A stretch of 64,000 bases of DNA, taken from the NCBI GenBank assembly GCA_963978545.1, contig OZ021725.1, forward strand, positions 90,817,305 to 90,881,304, read 5' to 3'. The notes under the pieces are model-generated. The model searched no databases. It was not told the origin of the DNA and worked only from the letters and a program-made list of their open reading frames with translations. Position 1 is the first letter of the stretch. Each line of letters begins with the position of its first letter. Source of the stretch: Linyphia triangularis. Lineage: Eukaryota > Arthropoda > Arachnida > Araneae > Linyphiidae. The position numbers and the translations under genes are program-made. Below, piece by piece: positions 1 to 10,487 of this stretch.

Positions 1-604
1 GCATCATTAAATTAAAAGGTTGATGCAAGAAAAGAATTGCAAGTTGCACAGTTTTTTCTCAATTAAATTAAATAATTAGCAATGTAACATGAAACATGTT
101 TCAAATGAAGGCAACTATCTGCTAAATATATCTAAAAAATATATTTAGATTTGGTTTTTGGTGGGAAAAAAAAAATGGATGGACAGTAGACAAATAGAAA
201 AGCAAGATTTATATTAATTTTTTTTAAATAATTTATTTAAACGGTGAGGAATAAAAATATTTTTTTGCCTTCTTGTATTTTAGTATTTTTTTGTGTTTGA
301 ATATACTAGCAATTTTTATCATGTTGAAGAAAACCCATGATATTTATGTGATAAAAATATATTTGCGTAAAGTTTATATTTCTGACAAGTTATATTTGAT
401 TGTAAAAATGCAGAATACATTTTAAGAATTATGCTGCTAGAAATTAAAAATTTTGTGATTTCGATTGAAAATTAAATTTAGCTTTTCAGCAGTTATATCC
501 AAATTCAAATTTAGTAGAAACAGAAGTATTCGATAGCTTTGATGAAAACTTTAGTTACACTTAGGTTTTTATTACGATTATTATAGGGTTTTTCTAATAT
601 TGAA
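1..604. other. AT-rich intergenic DNA, nothing recognised
   Basis: This stretch is dominated by A/T runs and shows no open frame of note, no RNA gene and no repeat structure that I can recognise. Confidence 0.6.
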
Positions 605-701
605 GTACGTAGGTAAAGTGATAAGTAAGTAAATTGATAATATGTAAAGTAATAAGTATGTAAATTATAATAAGTAAAGTTATAAGTAAATTAATTATAA
701 G
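605..701 (+). repeat. Degenerate AAGTAA/GATAAGTA tandem repeat, left part
   Basis: Words such as gtaaagt, ataagta and aagtaaat recur in tandem with drift. The same wording resumes at about 1464-1500 on the far side of the hAT-like insertion, so the tract was one unit before it was split. Confidence 0.7.
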
Positions 702-1081
702 CAGAGCTAGAAGTGTGGGCAGAGACGGGGTGACACGTCCCCTCACTTTTCAAGAAAATACCCACGCGTCTCCCCACTTCTAAAACCACTGAAATCCATC
801 CCCCCACTTTTAAAAGCATTCAATACGCCTGAAAACAACTAATGAAAAATAACATTAACCTTTAAATGTAGTGACTCTGTGAAAAAGTTATTTATTTGTA
901 CATTTGAAAACTTTAAAACTATTTATGGTATGTATCATATTATTATAAAAATGTATTGTACTACTTTGTATAAAGATATTAGTATTTTTACTAACGAAAA
1001 CAGTTACATTTGGTCAACTTTTAACTTTGGAGGATCTTTCTTTTATGTTAAATTTCTATTCTTGTTTCATATAAAGACAAG

Positions 1082-1128
<47 letters not shown>

Positions 1129-1463
1129 ATTAATTTAATTTCATGGAAGTAGGCACATTTTTTAAAGTATTATTTAAATCTAAATAAACAGTTAAGTATT
1201 TAACATTCATTTATTACTTTACTTTATCTCTTACTTCCAAGTAAAAAAACTAAGTCGCCGAATATTCATCAAAATAACAATAAATTTTGGACCCTCGTTT
1301 AATTTTAATGTTAGGAAGTATAAATTATTTCTTTACTAGTTAATATTTTTATTATTAGTTACGAATTTATAAAATTTATCGTTGAAGATGAGAGAAGGGG
1401 AGGGAGTGCACTTGTCACCAAATTTTGGGCGTCCCCCAGTTTTTATCACCACTTCTAGCACTG
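702..1463. mobile_element. Non-autonomous hAT-like DNA transposon, 762 bp
   Basis: The left end reads CAGAGCTAGAAGTG. The reverse complement of the right end reads CAGTGCTAGAAGTGG, so the ends are imperfect inverted repeats with the CAG/TG..CTAGAAG pattern of hAT termini. The flanks are ATTATAAG (694-701) and ATTACAAG (1464-1471), an 8-bp target duplication with one mismatch, which is the hAT size. Both ends carry GC-rich subterminal blocks (GGGGTGAC..., GGGGGACG...). The interior has no transposase: it is AT-rich and includes a 37-base poly-A tract. The frame at 879-1088 has no recognisable domain. It is most likely a MITE or internally deleted copy mobilised in trans. hAT assignment rests on the ends and duplication length only. 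Confidence 0.8.
1087..1123. repeat. Poly-A tract, 37 bases
   Basis: An uninterrupted run of A inside the hAT-like element. Confidence 0.95.
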
Positions 1464-1500
1464 ATTACAAGTAAAGTATAAGTAAAAATTTCATTAAAAA
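1464..1500 (+). repeat. Degenerate AAGTAA tandem repeat, right part
   Basis: Continuation of the repeat at 605-701 after the hAT-like insertion; it begins with the right-hand target duplication ATTACAAG. Confidence 0.65.
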
Positions 1501-1610
1501 AAACTTTGTACGCTGAAAAAGATAGTTATAAGTATCATTATACCATTTTTGCCCTTCAAAAGATATCCTTCAAATTTAAATTAATTTCTTTCAAGACAGA
1601 CAAATAGCAT

Positions 1611-1615
1611 AAAAA
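1611..1615 (-). terminator. Pol III terminator of tRNA-Met
   Basis: Five T residues on the minus strand, 6 bases beyond the mature 3' end, a standard position for a Pol III stop. This supports a stand-alone tRNA gene rather than a tRNA-derived SINE head. Confidence 0.75.
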
Positions 1616-1621
1616 TACACC

Positions 1622-1710
1622 TGCCCCGGGTGAGGATCGAACTCACGACCTTCAGATTCCTCAATGGAGGGATTATGAGACTGACGCGCTGCCTACTGCG
1701 CTACCGAGGC
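1622..1710 (-). tRNA. Elongator tRNA-Met(CAT) with a 16-nt intron
   Basis: Reading the minus strand from 1710, the acceptor 5' strand GCCTCGG pairs over 7 bp (one G-T) with CCGGGGC, followed by discriminator A at 1622. The D stem is GCGC/GCGC and the T arm is GTGAG-TTCGATC-CTCAC. The anticodon stem is TCAGT/TCTGA, with the T-T apposition common in this tRNA. The anticodon CAT lies at 1677-1675. Removing 16 bases (1673-1658) directly after position 37 leaves a standard 73-nt elongator tRNA-Met body. Box A (TAGCGCAGTAGGC) and box B (GTTCGATCC) are intact, and an oligo-T terminator follows. The elongator identity follows from the overall body, which does not match initiator tRNA. All stems are intact, so the gene is probably functional if the intron is spliced. 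A CAT anticodon can also be read by a modified tRNA-Ile, but that is a bacterial/organellar case. Confidence 0.95.
1658..1673 (-). other. tRNA intron at canonical position 37/38
   Basis: These 16 bases (ATCCCTCCATTGAGGA on the minus strand) interrupt the anticodon loop just 3' of the purine after the anticodon, where eukaryotic nuclear tRNA introns lie. TGAG inside the intron can pair with CTCA spanning the anticodon, the usual anticodon-intron pair. CCTC/GAGG could alternatively form a small hairpin. The boundaries could shift by a base or two because AAT/AT repeats at the junctions. Confidence 0.85.
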
Positions 1711-1739
1711 ACATCTCTGGGGAGAAAGCTAGTGATCAA

Positions 1740-2170
1740 ATTCGCAGCACATCATCAACTTTTCAATGTTACTAAAGAATAAACAACTTTTATATTTAAA
1801 GTTTGGTACTATTACTTCTTAAAGAACCATTTGACTTTCAAAGGTGATGTGAAATAAATTCAAATAAAAACTTATTTAAATAAAAGACTAAGTCACAAAA
1901 TGCAGGAAGAAGGGTAGTCAAAGAGAAAAAAACACTTTTTTACGAGACCATTTTAGGGATCCCCCATTTTAATTAGGAAAATTTTAAAAATAATTGTAGC
2001 ACCTTTTTTTTTATTCTTGCATTATTGTCATTCCCATAATACTTGTCTTTTTTTCTTTAAATTATCTTATATGTAATATGGATAAAGTATTACATTTGTA
2101 AACATTTTTCCTCCGACTTTTTGGTATTTTTACAAGAATTTGAACATGCTGAGTCAAAAAAAGTTGTTTA
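1740..2170. other. AT-rich intergenic DNA, nothing recognised
   Basis: No coding, RNA or repeat structure seen beyond short homopolymer runs. Confidence 0.5.
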
Positions 2171-2174
2171 TAAA

Positions 2175-2755
2175 AAATGAATGTGGATGTGTCTGCCTAT
2201 GATCAGCATAACTCTCGAAATGATAGACCTACGATGTTCAAATTTTGTATTAGGATTAGTAGTGGCCATGGAACCTGCCATTAAGGTTTTTGTCAAAATT
2301 GCGCATGTGCATAAGGTACGTGCCATCAAAAAATTTACGTTTTTCTGCAATTGGCTAAAAATGACTAACAATTTTGATCAGAATCTCGGTGATAATGCCT
2401 TTTAATATGTTGTGTTCTAACTTCTAAACATCCCAACCTATGAAATTCCCGTAGGAATTCAATAAAGGCGTCTTCAACAAAGAGTTTCATTTCCTTGAAC
2501 TTTTCCTTCGATGGCCGTGTTTCACTTACAATATAAAGGATAATGCTAAGAATTATCAAAAATTCTATCGGTAATTTCGCCAGTTTGGTGGTGTTTTCTT
2601 GGAGGCCAATGTACGAATCATCTTCAAAAACGTCACCAACATGAAATTTTTTTTTTTTTTTTAAATTAATGAAAACGGTGAATTATACCAATTCATGTAA
2701 AATTTGAATGCAGTGACCAGTATTAAAATGTAATCGAATGTTGTGCAATGCTCCA
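2175..2755 (+). repeat. Unclassified dispersed repeat, copy 1
   Basis: Aligns in the same orientation with 23350-23962. Shared landmarks in order are: atcagcata / gtcagcata; gacctacgatgttcaa / gacttacgatattcaa; ttagtagtggccatgg / ttagtggtggccatgg; taaggtttttgtcaaaatt / taaggttttcgtcaaaatt; tgtttcacttacaa; and a 3' block with agtgaccat-like and gttgtgc.atg..c wording. There are no obvious terminal inverted repeats or target duplications. Small open frames on both strands inside it are not conserved between the copies, so coding is unlikely. The family is unknown to me; edges are approximate. Confidence 0.75.
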
Positions 2756-3767
2756 CGTGCAGTCAGTGGTTTTTTTTTCTAATGGTAGATTATGTTAAAG
2801 TTTAGTTTGCAGTTGTTTGCAGATTGTTCCAAATAAATAACGCATTTAAAAAAAAAAAAAAATATCGAAAATCTTCTATTTTTATGTTAAACTTCATCAC
2901 GCATTTACTTTATTCACCATCACCAAACCTTCACTTTTTTTACCGACCTCTCCAAGTATTTATGTATTCTTTTGAAGTCGTAGGACACACGTGGCAAATT
3001 TTTTGAAATATTTTATTATTCTACCTTTGAATTACATATATATCAACCGAAGAAGTATAATATATAACTGAAACTGACTGTCATAAGCAACATGTTATTA
3101 AAAATATTAATTTTAAAGCAAACTTTTTATTAAGATTTGGTTAATGAAAAATTCTTCGAAAAGGTATCTTTTAAAGGAATTTTCATGTGGCAGCCACTGG
3201 AAGACATTGAAATGGTGTAGTCGTGAAAATCGTCCGAACCCGTCACTTCCAAATTCATTGTACTGGACGAAGAAGTTGCTGGTTAGATGTTAATACTTCT
3301 ACAAGCAGCACATCCTCATTTATCTCAGAAGCTATTAGAATCTCTTGTGATCATCTCCCAGCCAAACAATCTATCCAATCTAAATTACAGGATGGTCTCA
3401 TTCGGAATTACTTGGTAAAATAAGAGACCAATAATCTGATCTAAATCATTTTCAGTAAAGCTTGTTTGCGCTGAAGTTCTTTTATCAGTGAAGTTTGTTC
3501 TTCTGAACTCATATCTGGTAAACTACAATACAAGTAATAAGGGCATCTTGAAGGAACATGTTTGTGCAAATATATTTCTAATATATTCATGTTCGTAAAT
3601 GCATTTCAAAGGCTTAAAATAATGACTTGGCAATCTGCTAAAACGCTAAATGTTTCTTTATACGATAAACATAAATGTTTTAATACTGTTTGTCAGTAGA
3701 TATTTTAGAAGTCAACTTTTTATCTCCCACCATGTAGCGCTCGTTGGATTAAGCTTCCGATCAATTG

Positions 3768-3770
<3 letters not shown>
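2756..3770. other. Intergenic DNA, no gene recognised
   Basis: Mixed AT-rich sequence with short open frames (for example 3223-3423 +) that show no domain, no splice context and no similarity that I recognise. Confidence 0.5.

Positions 3771-3853
<83 letters not shown>
3771..3853. repeat. (TA)n microsatellite, 83 bp
   Basis: Uninterrupted alternating T and A. It can extrude as a cruciform. The YI-repeat frame through it is an artefact. Confidence 0.97.
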
Positions 3854-3857
<4 letters not shown>

Positions 3858-4375
3858 CCAATCTAACTACTTTAAAGTGTTCGCTGAACTTACATAACTA
3901 GTACCAGTCATTCCGTAAACCGTCGAGCATCTGCTTTTGCATGTTAAAAATTTTCAAATATCAATAGAGACATGCTCAAAGTGAAAGGGGTTTATCCAGA
4001 TAGCACATCAGTATTGGACAAATGTCGGAAACAGAAATTGTGGAAGATTGGCCAATCCAATCGTTTAAAAATGCAAGTTTTTTAAAAAAAATATAAGTGC
4101 CAAAAACATTACTAAACATATTTTTAGCCTTCCGTGGTTTCTTATTAAAAGGTATTTAAATTTTAAAACTGTGCATCAACATTTGAAAACTTTAAATTTA
4201 TTTTATGCAACATTGAGAGAGATTGGCCAAGATCCGTAACAACGGCCAGTCTACAACTGTCCACATCGGTATTGGCAGAGTTCGCCAAAATGCGTGAAAT
4301 TTGCGTGAACACGCATTGAAAATCCAATTCACCCTATAGAATTAACCTCATGCGTGAATTCACGCATCGGCACTT
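3854..4375. other. Intergenic DNA with short GCGTGA words
   Basis: No gene seen. TTGGCCAA/TTGGCCAAT occurs twice (about 4048 and 4222), and GCGTGA or its complement recurs from about 4290 onward, leading into the palindrome at 4350. Confidence 0.45.
4350..4367. repeat. Perfect 18-bp palindrome
   Basis: ATGCGTGAATTCACGCAT is its own reverse complement. A half copy (catgcgtgaattcatg) recurs at about 4904. Confidence 0.9.
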
Positions 4376-4660
4376 CATGGTTAAATTTTTAAAAATAATC
4401 CACTATTTTCTAAAATCAGGGATCATTCTTTTGTAGGGCGGCGATACCTCCCTGCCCTTTTTCTTTAAAAATAGCGTCCTTTTCTGAAAAAATGGAAATT
4501 TCTGAAAAATGGCGCATCATGGTTAAGTTCTTAAAAATAATCCTCCCTTTTCTAAAATCAGAGATTATCGAAGCCATTTATCAAAGGGCGGCGCTACCTC
4601 CTTGTCCTTTTTCTTTGAAAATAGCGTTCTTTTCTGAAAAAATGCAAAATTTTCGTTTAT
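4376..4660 (+). repeat. Tandem duplication, 142-bp period, two copies
   Basis: Copy 1 starts at 4376 and copy 2 at 4518, both with catggtta. Each then has ttaaaaataatcc, tttctaaaatcag, a GC-rich gggcggcg.tacctcc block, and a cctttttcttt.aaaatagcgt.cttttctgaaaaaatg block. Similarity is high but with scattered changes. The frame at 4492-4755 runs through it by chance. Confidence 0.85.
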
Positions 4661-4749
4661 TTTCCAACGTAATGCAAAATACAGGATCAGCCCCACCAAA
4701 ATCGCCAGTTACGCATGCGCATTCATGTTCAAACGCGTCTCGCATCTAC

Positions 4750-4771
4750 CAATGACTGACGGAAGTCATTG
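4750..4771. repeat. Short perfect hairpin
   Basis: CAATGACT and AGTCATTG are separated by six bases; no following T run that would suggest a terminator. Confidence 0.6.
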
Positions 4772-5053
4772 AATAGCTCCTGATACCACGTGCTTCATTA
4801 GTAGGTGGATTGTATATAATTTCGTACGTTCCTTAATTAAACGTATTACGCCGGCTGTTTACCTTGCCTTTTATTGCAGAAAATAGAGAAAAAAAGGTAA
4901 CTTCATGCGTGAATTCATGGAAAACGTAAATTACCACCATGTTGCCACCATGTTGTCCGCATATCTAATCGGGATTATTATTTTTTTGTTTGGCTCCGGT
5001 AAGACTGGTTCAAAAGTTCAGATCATTTCGCCTATGTTTATCTATGTTGCTCA

Positions 5054-5121
5054 ATCGTTTACGAGGTGTCGCCGGCATTTGCCCGATAATTTCTCGGGAC
5101 ACCAACGTGGTGTCACCGAAC
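5054..5121. repeat. Cluster of nested hairpins
   Basis: GGTGTC at about 5066 can pair with GACACC at about 5098, and that same GACACC with the following GGTGTC (5110). CCCGA..TCGGG forms a third stem between them. The mutually exclusive stems resemble the interior of a foldback element. Confidence 0.5.
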
Positions 5122-5204
5122 GACGTAGTGCTAAGCGTTAGTTTAAGGTTTATAACCCTCAAGTGTTATTAATAAGCATTTAAGAAATATATTTCTCCTC
5201 TGAT

Positions 5205-5539
5205 CATCGATATAGATAAACAACTGGATAGACTGCTCCATTGTCAATGCAAAGAGAAAACCGCGCCGGGGATTGCTAAGCTGGTGGGATGATTAACCAA
5301 TCACAGTTTACTTTTATAGTTGGATGGGAATGCGAAAAACCTTGTAAAGCGTTAGACTATATATTTTTTTGCACATTATTACTAATTAAGGTCTACTATT
5401 GACATTTCTGTTGTGTACAACCCAAAATTTTATTTTCAATCCCCGGCAATCGTTATTTTTTATCCCACCAACGGCATCTGGCATTGGCTTCACTTTCCCA
5501 GCGTTAAGCAGTCTATCCAGTTGTTTATCTATATCGATG
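5205..5539. mobile_element. Short TIR element with a perfect 33-bp inverted repeat
   Basis: Bases 5205-5237 and 5507-5539 are exact reverse complements over 33 bp, starting catcgatatagataaac. Weaker inverted similarity continues inward (gccggggattg and ggtgggat occur in both arms), giving arms of about 100 bp around a short centre. No transposase frame lies inside. I see no clear target duplication, so superfamily is unknown; a recent inverted duplication is the alternative. Confidence 0.7.
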
Positions 5540-7310
5540 GCTCTGATATGCGAAACCGCGATCATGTGAATGTTAATGTTGTAGTTATTAATTTTGCCAA
5601 AAAAATGTTTTGCTTTAGTTTAAAAAAAAATTAATTTAAAAAGTACCCTTTAGATTTAAAAAATACCTCTTATAATATCGAGAGGTGTTGAAAATACCCT
5701 TCGGAAATATTTAACTGGCGAACACTGGTGGCCAATGTCGTGTGATATTGGCCAGCGTATTTGTGATACTGGGATATGGAGGACGCATGTAAATATGGAG
5801 CACCAAACTATTTCCCACCCCCTTTTCTTAAATAATGTACTGGTAATACGTGCATTTAACTTGAAACAAGTAACATCTTGAACTTGATTTTCAGGAAGGG
5901 GTGCTGCAGAAACTTTTTCTTCTGGAAATTGAATCTTGCAATTTGTGAATTGTGCAATCCATATTACCACGCTCACATTTTTTCTTTTTTTCAAAAGAGA
6001 AAATTTCTCCGAGTTGGTTCAGAGTGATCTGCTCACAGTACACCAACATGGCAATACTAACATGAGCGTAAAGTATAATCTATCCAATTGTCTGGCTGGC
6101 TGGATAAAGATTAAATGTAATATTAATTATTATATTGAAAATTAAATTTCAAACCTCTGATATTGTCTCTAGGTAAAACACCCCTGTTCTACCACTGGAA
6201 AGGGGTTCTGGAATCAAGAGGCATAAATATGAAGGTCTTAAAGAATGGCTAGTTAATGTTGGTATAATTTAAACAAAAGGGGGAAAAAATCTTGTTGGTA
6301 TTCTTTACCTTTTTTAAAAACAAATCTTTTATTGATGGTGTTTAAGTTTACATTTCTTTCTTGGAAAACTTAAAAAGTTATTCAAGACAGATAATAACTT
6401 TTTATCATCCAGCAAGAGACTAAACTAAAAATAGAATAAGAACTAATTTTTAATTTTTACCTTGAGGTTTAAAGAAAATATCGTCACCAACTTTTTAATG
6501 ATATTAACCGTAGTTTGAAGGGTACAAGAAATGTTTCATAATATTTGCCTGCTGTTTAAAACTGCTCCTATCCCCCCTGTTTTACGAGAAGGAAATGATT
6601 CTCACATTAAAAACTCGACAGTAAGGTGGTAATTTATTCTTGACTTCAATATATACTTTGCAAAATTATGATACGCATATTTAATAAGCTGGATATTTGG
6701 ATGTTGTATCATAAATTTCTGCAACATCATTAGATGTCCCATATTCTAATTCAGCAAGCGTTTCTAAAACCACACACCTCAAACCAATAACTGATGAATC
6801 ATCAGCAAACTCTTTTAACGAAAGATCCATTAAGCAAAACAAACGCGTCTTTTAGGGCTTCCCAGAAAACAATACAAAACCGTCAAGGCGCCATTCTGCA
6901 ACGCTTTTTAAATCATCAGAAGGTAATGGCGTCGGTTCGGTTCTATAAAATTTACGCCTCTTTCCCCGTTAAATGTGCTAATATATAATTGAAAACAATA
7001 AAAGACGCCGTTCTTTATTTGAGAAGGGTGGTCTTTTAAGCAAAGGACGAATGTCTTACGAGTGCTATAAATACGGAATGCTCTGGGCCGTTCGGATCGG
7101 AAATGGGGCGACATTAAAACAACGTTTTAACGACGCGGTTGCGAAGTCCAAAAAGAAAAGGAGAGGGGGGAGTTTACGAATGTAAAGAAGCATTGGGAAA
7201 TATTTCGTGTCGTAAAGAGACACTGTTAATGGAAAACGTAAAGAGGGATGTAGTTTATGGATGGTTTTTGAGGGAGAAGAGAATACGGCTGTCGCGTTGC
7301 AATGTCTAGT
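5540..7310. other. Intergenic DNA, no gene recognised
   Basis: Open frames here (for example 5656-5994 minus, 112 aa) have no recognisable domain. About 6790-7300 is less AT-rich with several CGs, but no motif set stands out. Confidence 0.5.
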
Positions 7311-7312
7311 TG

Positions 7313-7419
7313 GAGATCGGTTTTGATGTTTCAGTGTGTCACGGCTTCAAGTGAACATTTGGAAATAATAGCGCGTTACTTCGACGTTTAAAGATCGCAC
7401 GCATAAAAGTTGATCACTA
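7313..7419 (+). repeat. Source-like copy of a 107-109 bp duplicated segment
   Basis: Nearly identical to 8275-8383 (gagatcggttttgatgtttc ... aagttgatcacta), with a few substitutions and a small indel. See the findings for the unusual flank of the second copy. Confidence 0.9.
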
Positions 7420-8239
7420 AATAGCCGCAAAAGCGTTTCAGTGATGTGAAGAAGCACAAGAAAAGGACATTATCTCACAACCATCTGGCGAAATTAATAA
7501 AACGAATTTCTTTTTGGAATAACTTTTGATTATCGTTGTTTCTGTGAAGGTGTTAACTCTTTGGGATCTGTGACAGTAAATGTCATTATCCAGATTTCGA
7601 ACTTGTCATTACTTTTCCCTTCTTAAGTTTTTACACTTAAAATGTTCGTAAGCAAATAAAGAGTAGTTTCTGGTAACTAGTTATTTGGTATTTCGTTTGT
7701 AAAATAGAGGCTGCAGAACTGAAGTGTACCAAAATATCCTTGGTCCAGAAAGGGTGAATGCTTGAATTTGAATCATTTTAGAGATTTATTAATATCGTAT
7801 AGATTGTTATGAAGATACGATAATTTTTACTATACCAGATTAAGGATGACATAAGTACTTTCTGGATTGTACTCTGAAAGAGGATACAAATCTATAGGAA
7901 ATTATTGGGTATCATCAAACTACTAAAAGTGGAGATAGCAAACTATAAAATCAACACTACATTGACATCAATAATTAAAACATTAGAGGGCAACCCCCCC
8001 CCCCCCCTAAAACCGCCACTGTGTAGAGCTCACCTACATATCATTGCCGGATGAATTTTCGTCAGTAATATATCATGGAGTGAATTGCAAGGTTTTGTAT
8101 GGTGTGATCAATTTTCGTCTTTAAATGGAGGCAGTTTATTTCAATTTTAAGATAATTTAATTTTACTACTTTTGTCTTGTATCAATTTTCATTTGGAAGG
8201 GGGTCTGCAAATGGACCTATTTCCTTACACACTTCTGGC
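7420..8239. other. Intergenic DNA with a C14 tract
   Basis: No gene recognised. C14 at 7994-8007 is followed by aaaccgccactg, which resembles the outer end of some hAT-type elements (CAGTGGCGG on the other strand), but no partner end was found nearby. Confidence 0.4.
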
Positions 8240-8427
8240 AGGGCTGTGAGTGAAAAGATAAGACAAACATACATGAGATCGGTTTTGATGTTTCAGTGTG
8301 TCTCATGGCTTTAAGTGAACATTTGGAAATAATAGCGCGTTACTTCGAAGTTTAAAGATCACACGCATAAAAGTTGATCACTATATATAGGGTTGTGAGT
8401 GATAAGATAGGACAAACATACATGAGA
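8240..8427 (+). repeat. Duplicated 109-bp segment bracketed by a 39-bp direct repeat
   Basis: The 39-bp sequence agggctgtgagtg...catgaga (8240-8278) recurs at 8389-8427 with three changes. Between the two copies lies the duplicate of 7313-7419. The layout looks like a templated repair insertion or a duplicative transfer. Confidence 0.85.
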
Positions 8428-10249
8428 AAAAAGAAAGATAAGTGACTTTATTACATTTAATTCTGTACCGAATTGTATTTTAAAATGTAGCTCTCTCACA
8501 TCTAATTATTTTATTTGAAGCCTTAATAAATAACCTATCCTTTGAAACCAGAACATGTATGCTACTCTATAGTGAAGTTGTCATCCCATTCTACAGTGAC
8601 ATAAAATGAACTTCGCATAAATGATTTTAAAGTAACATATAGGTCTAAGCATTAAAACATGTACAGATTTAAAAACATTAATGCTAGTTATAATATAAAT
8701 TTATAACATTTTGTATGAACTATTTCATCCGCCAAGTTTGAAAGGGTAGAATTAAGTCATCGGTCAAATTCGCCTACAGCCTGATAATTAGCCGAGTCAT
8801 TTAGTCAAATAGAGATTAAGCTAACAGCACATTTTCACCCTTAAGCCCAAACAATACCCAAAGGTTGTTCTCCCAAAGACATACGACACAAAGATCTTCT
8901 CTGCAACATCCCAATCCAATCACAATCCACCGATGGTTCTAGATCTTTCTTAACACCGCTGCCAGTCGCCATTTAAATCCCTAATCATACGAAACGACTT
9001 CAACGAAGCTGCCGACTTCATTTAAATGCGTGAGTCACGTCGCTTTTATAGTATTGAAGTCGGTCTCGGCAGAGCAACAGTTTCCTTTCTGGCCGATCCA
9101 GGGGAGGGGGGGGGGGGGTGTTAGTCAGTGGGGCGATAATTATTGCGGAGGGGAAAGGGACTGAAGATTTACGCCCCTGCACGATACTTGTTAATGCCGA
9201 AAGACAACTTTTATTATCTGTAGAGAAACCGATTGCGATTGCGTCGTTTTATTCCTCTGGTAGCGCTTTTCTGTTTGTGGTCTCTTTGGCGGACTTGGCG
9301 TGAAGGGGTTGTGCACAAACGATGTATTGTTATTGTACAACATAGTTTCCCTATGATCTACTTCTGAATATCTTTTTTAGAATTCGTTATCAGTTTAATC
9401 GCCAAACGTGATCAATCGGTATTATTTTGGCGATCCTTCTATGGCTCTTTTTCTCTTTTTCCTTCCATTCCTTGACCACTCTGAATTTTTCTATACATGT
9501 ACAGGTAATAAGAACGCCAACTTAAATTTTTTAAAGACTATTAACTCAATTAAATTTAAATTTAATATATTTATTTACTGAACGTTAGTTATAGAAATGA
9601 AAGAGATATCTCTATTTTAAAAATAGCATTGTGGTGATCATGAATGACTATTGATTGTACAATTTGGTTAATGTTTAAAAAACTTGGATACCAATATTTA
9701 CTATATGGATGCCATTCATCCGAGCTTTAGTAGCCATCGGCTTCCATTTTTTTTAAAACAAAGTTTGAAATGTATTGGATTGGTTGAGAAACTATTCCAA
9801 GCCTTTTCCCTCTTCCTTCCGATTGAGACAATAAGAAAATTTAAGGTAATAAATACGAGATAAATACTTACAAAGTCAAAAGCAGATAGTGAAACACTGG
9901 CATGTGAGAGAGGTACGCTGTATATATTATGTATCGAAGTGTCAGAAGAACATAGTTTCTTATTGATAATGCGTTCCAACAAGAAAATATGCTTATAACT
10001 GAGACAGTTTGAAAATATTTGTCACAATTGCAGCTACTTCGACTCATTTTTGAAAGCAGGGTCTGCATTGCAGAGGTGTCAAATTTTCTCACTTTTATTT
10101 CCAAATTAGTTAGGAATTCTTTAAATAATATGTTCTTGAAAAATTGAATATATTTATGCAATAGATTGAACGAATACACCTATACTAAAGTTATAGTGCT
10201 TGCTGCATATATTGGTCTTTTTTCAATATATTCCTATACTTTTTTACTC
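8428..10249. other. Intergenic DNA, no gene recognised
   Basis: About 8810-9300 is less AT-rich and includes a G13 run (9106-9118). Frames at 9118-9303 and 9716-10179 have no recognisable domain. Confidence 0.5.
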
Positions 10250-10466
10250 ATATTTTTACGAATTTTTGTATATTTGTAAATATTTCGTAGCATTAATTAT
10301 GTAAAAAGATAAACTTATGTACACTTCGTATAAGGCAGTGCAATAGTTCGTCTTAACTTGGCTTTCCTGCAATATTTGTCTTAATGCTTGATGACGAGTT
10401 TTACAGAGGTAACGCTGGGAAGAGAGTTTCACAAAAAGCAGGGCATTTAACATTAGGGTAATGGCA

Positions 10467-10487
10467 ATCTCGCCAAATTGGCGAGAT
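10467..10487. repeat. Palindrome in U3 of solo LTR copy 1
   Basis: ATCTCGCCAA and TTGGCGAGAT flank one central base. It is conserved in copy 2 (26044-26064) and lies in a cluster of TTGGCGA words, so it may be a regulatory binding array of the element. Confidence 0.7.

Noticed and set aside
1622..1710. tRNA-derived SINE head
   Set aside because: All stems are intact and an oligo-T terminator follows within 6 bases of the 3' end, with no SINE body or tail.
3650..3901. 83-aa frame with a YI repeat
   Set aside because: Translation of the (TA)n tract.
7994..8015. hAT element end (CAGTGGCGG on the minus strand)
   Set aside because: No partner end or 8-bp duplication could be found nearby; the word is short.
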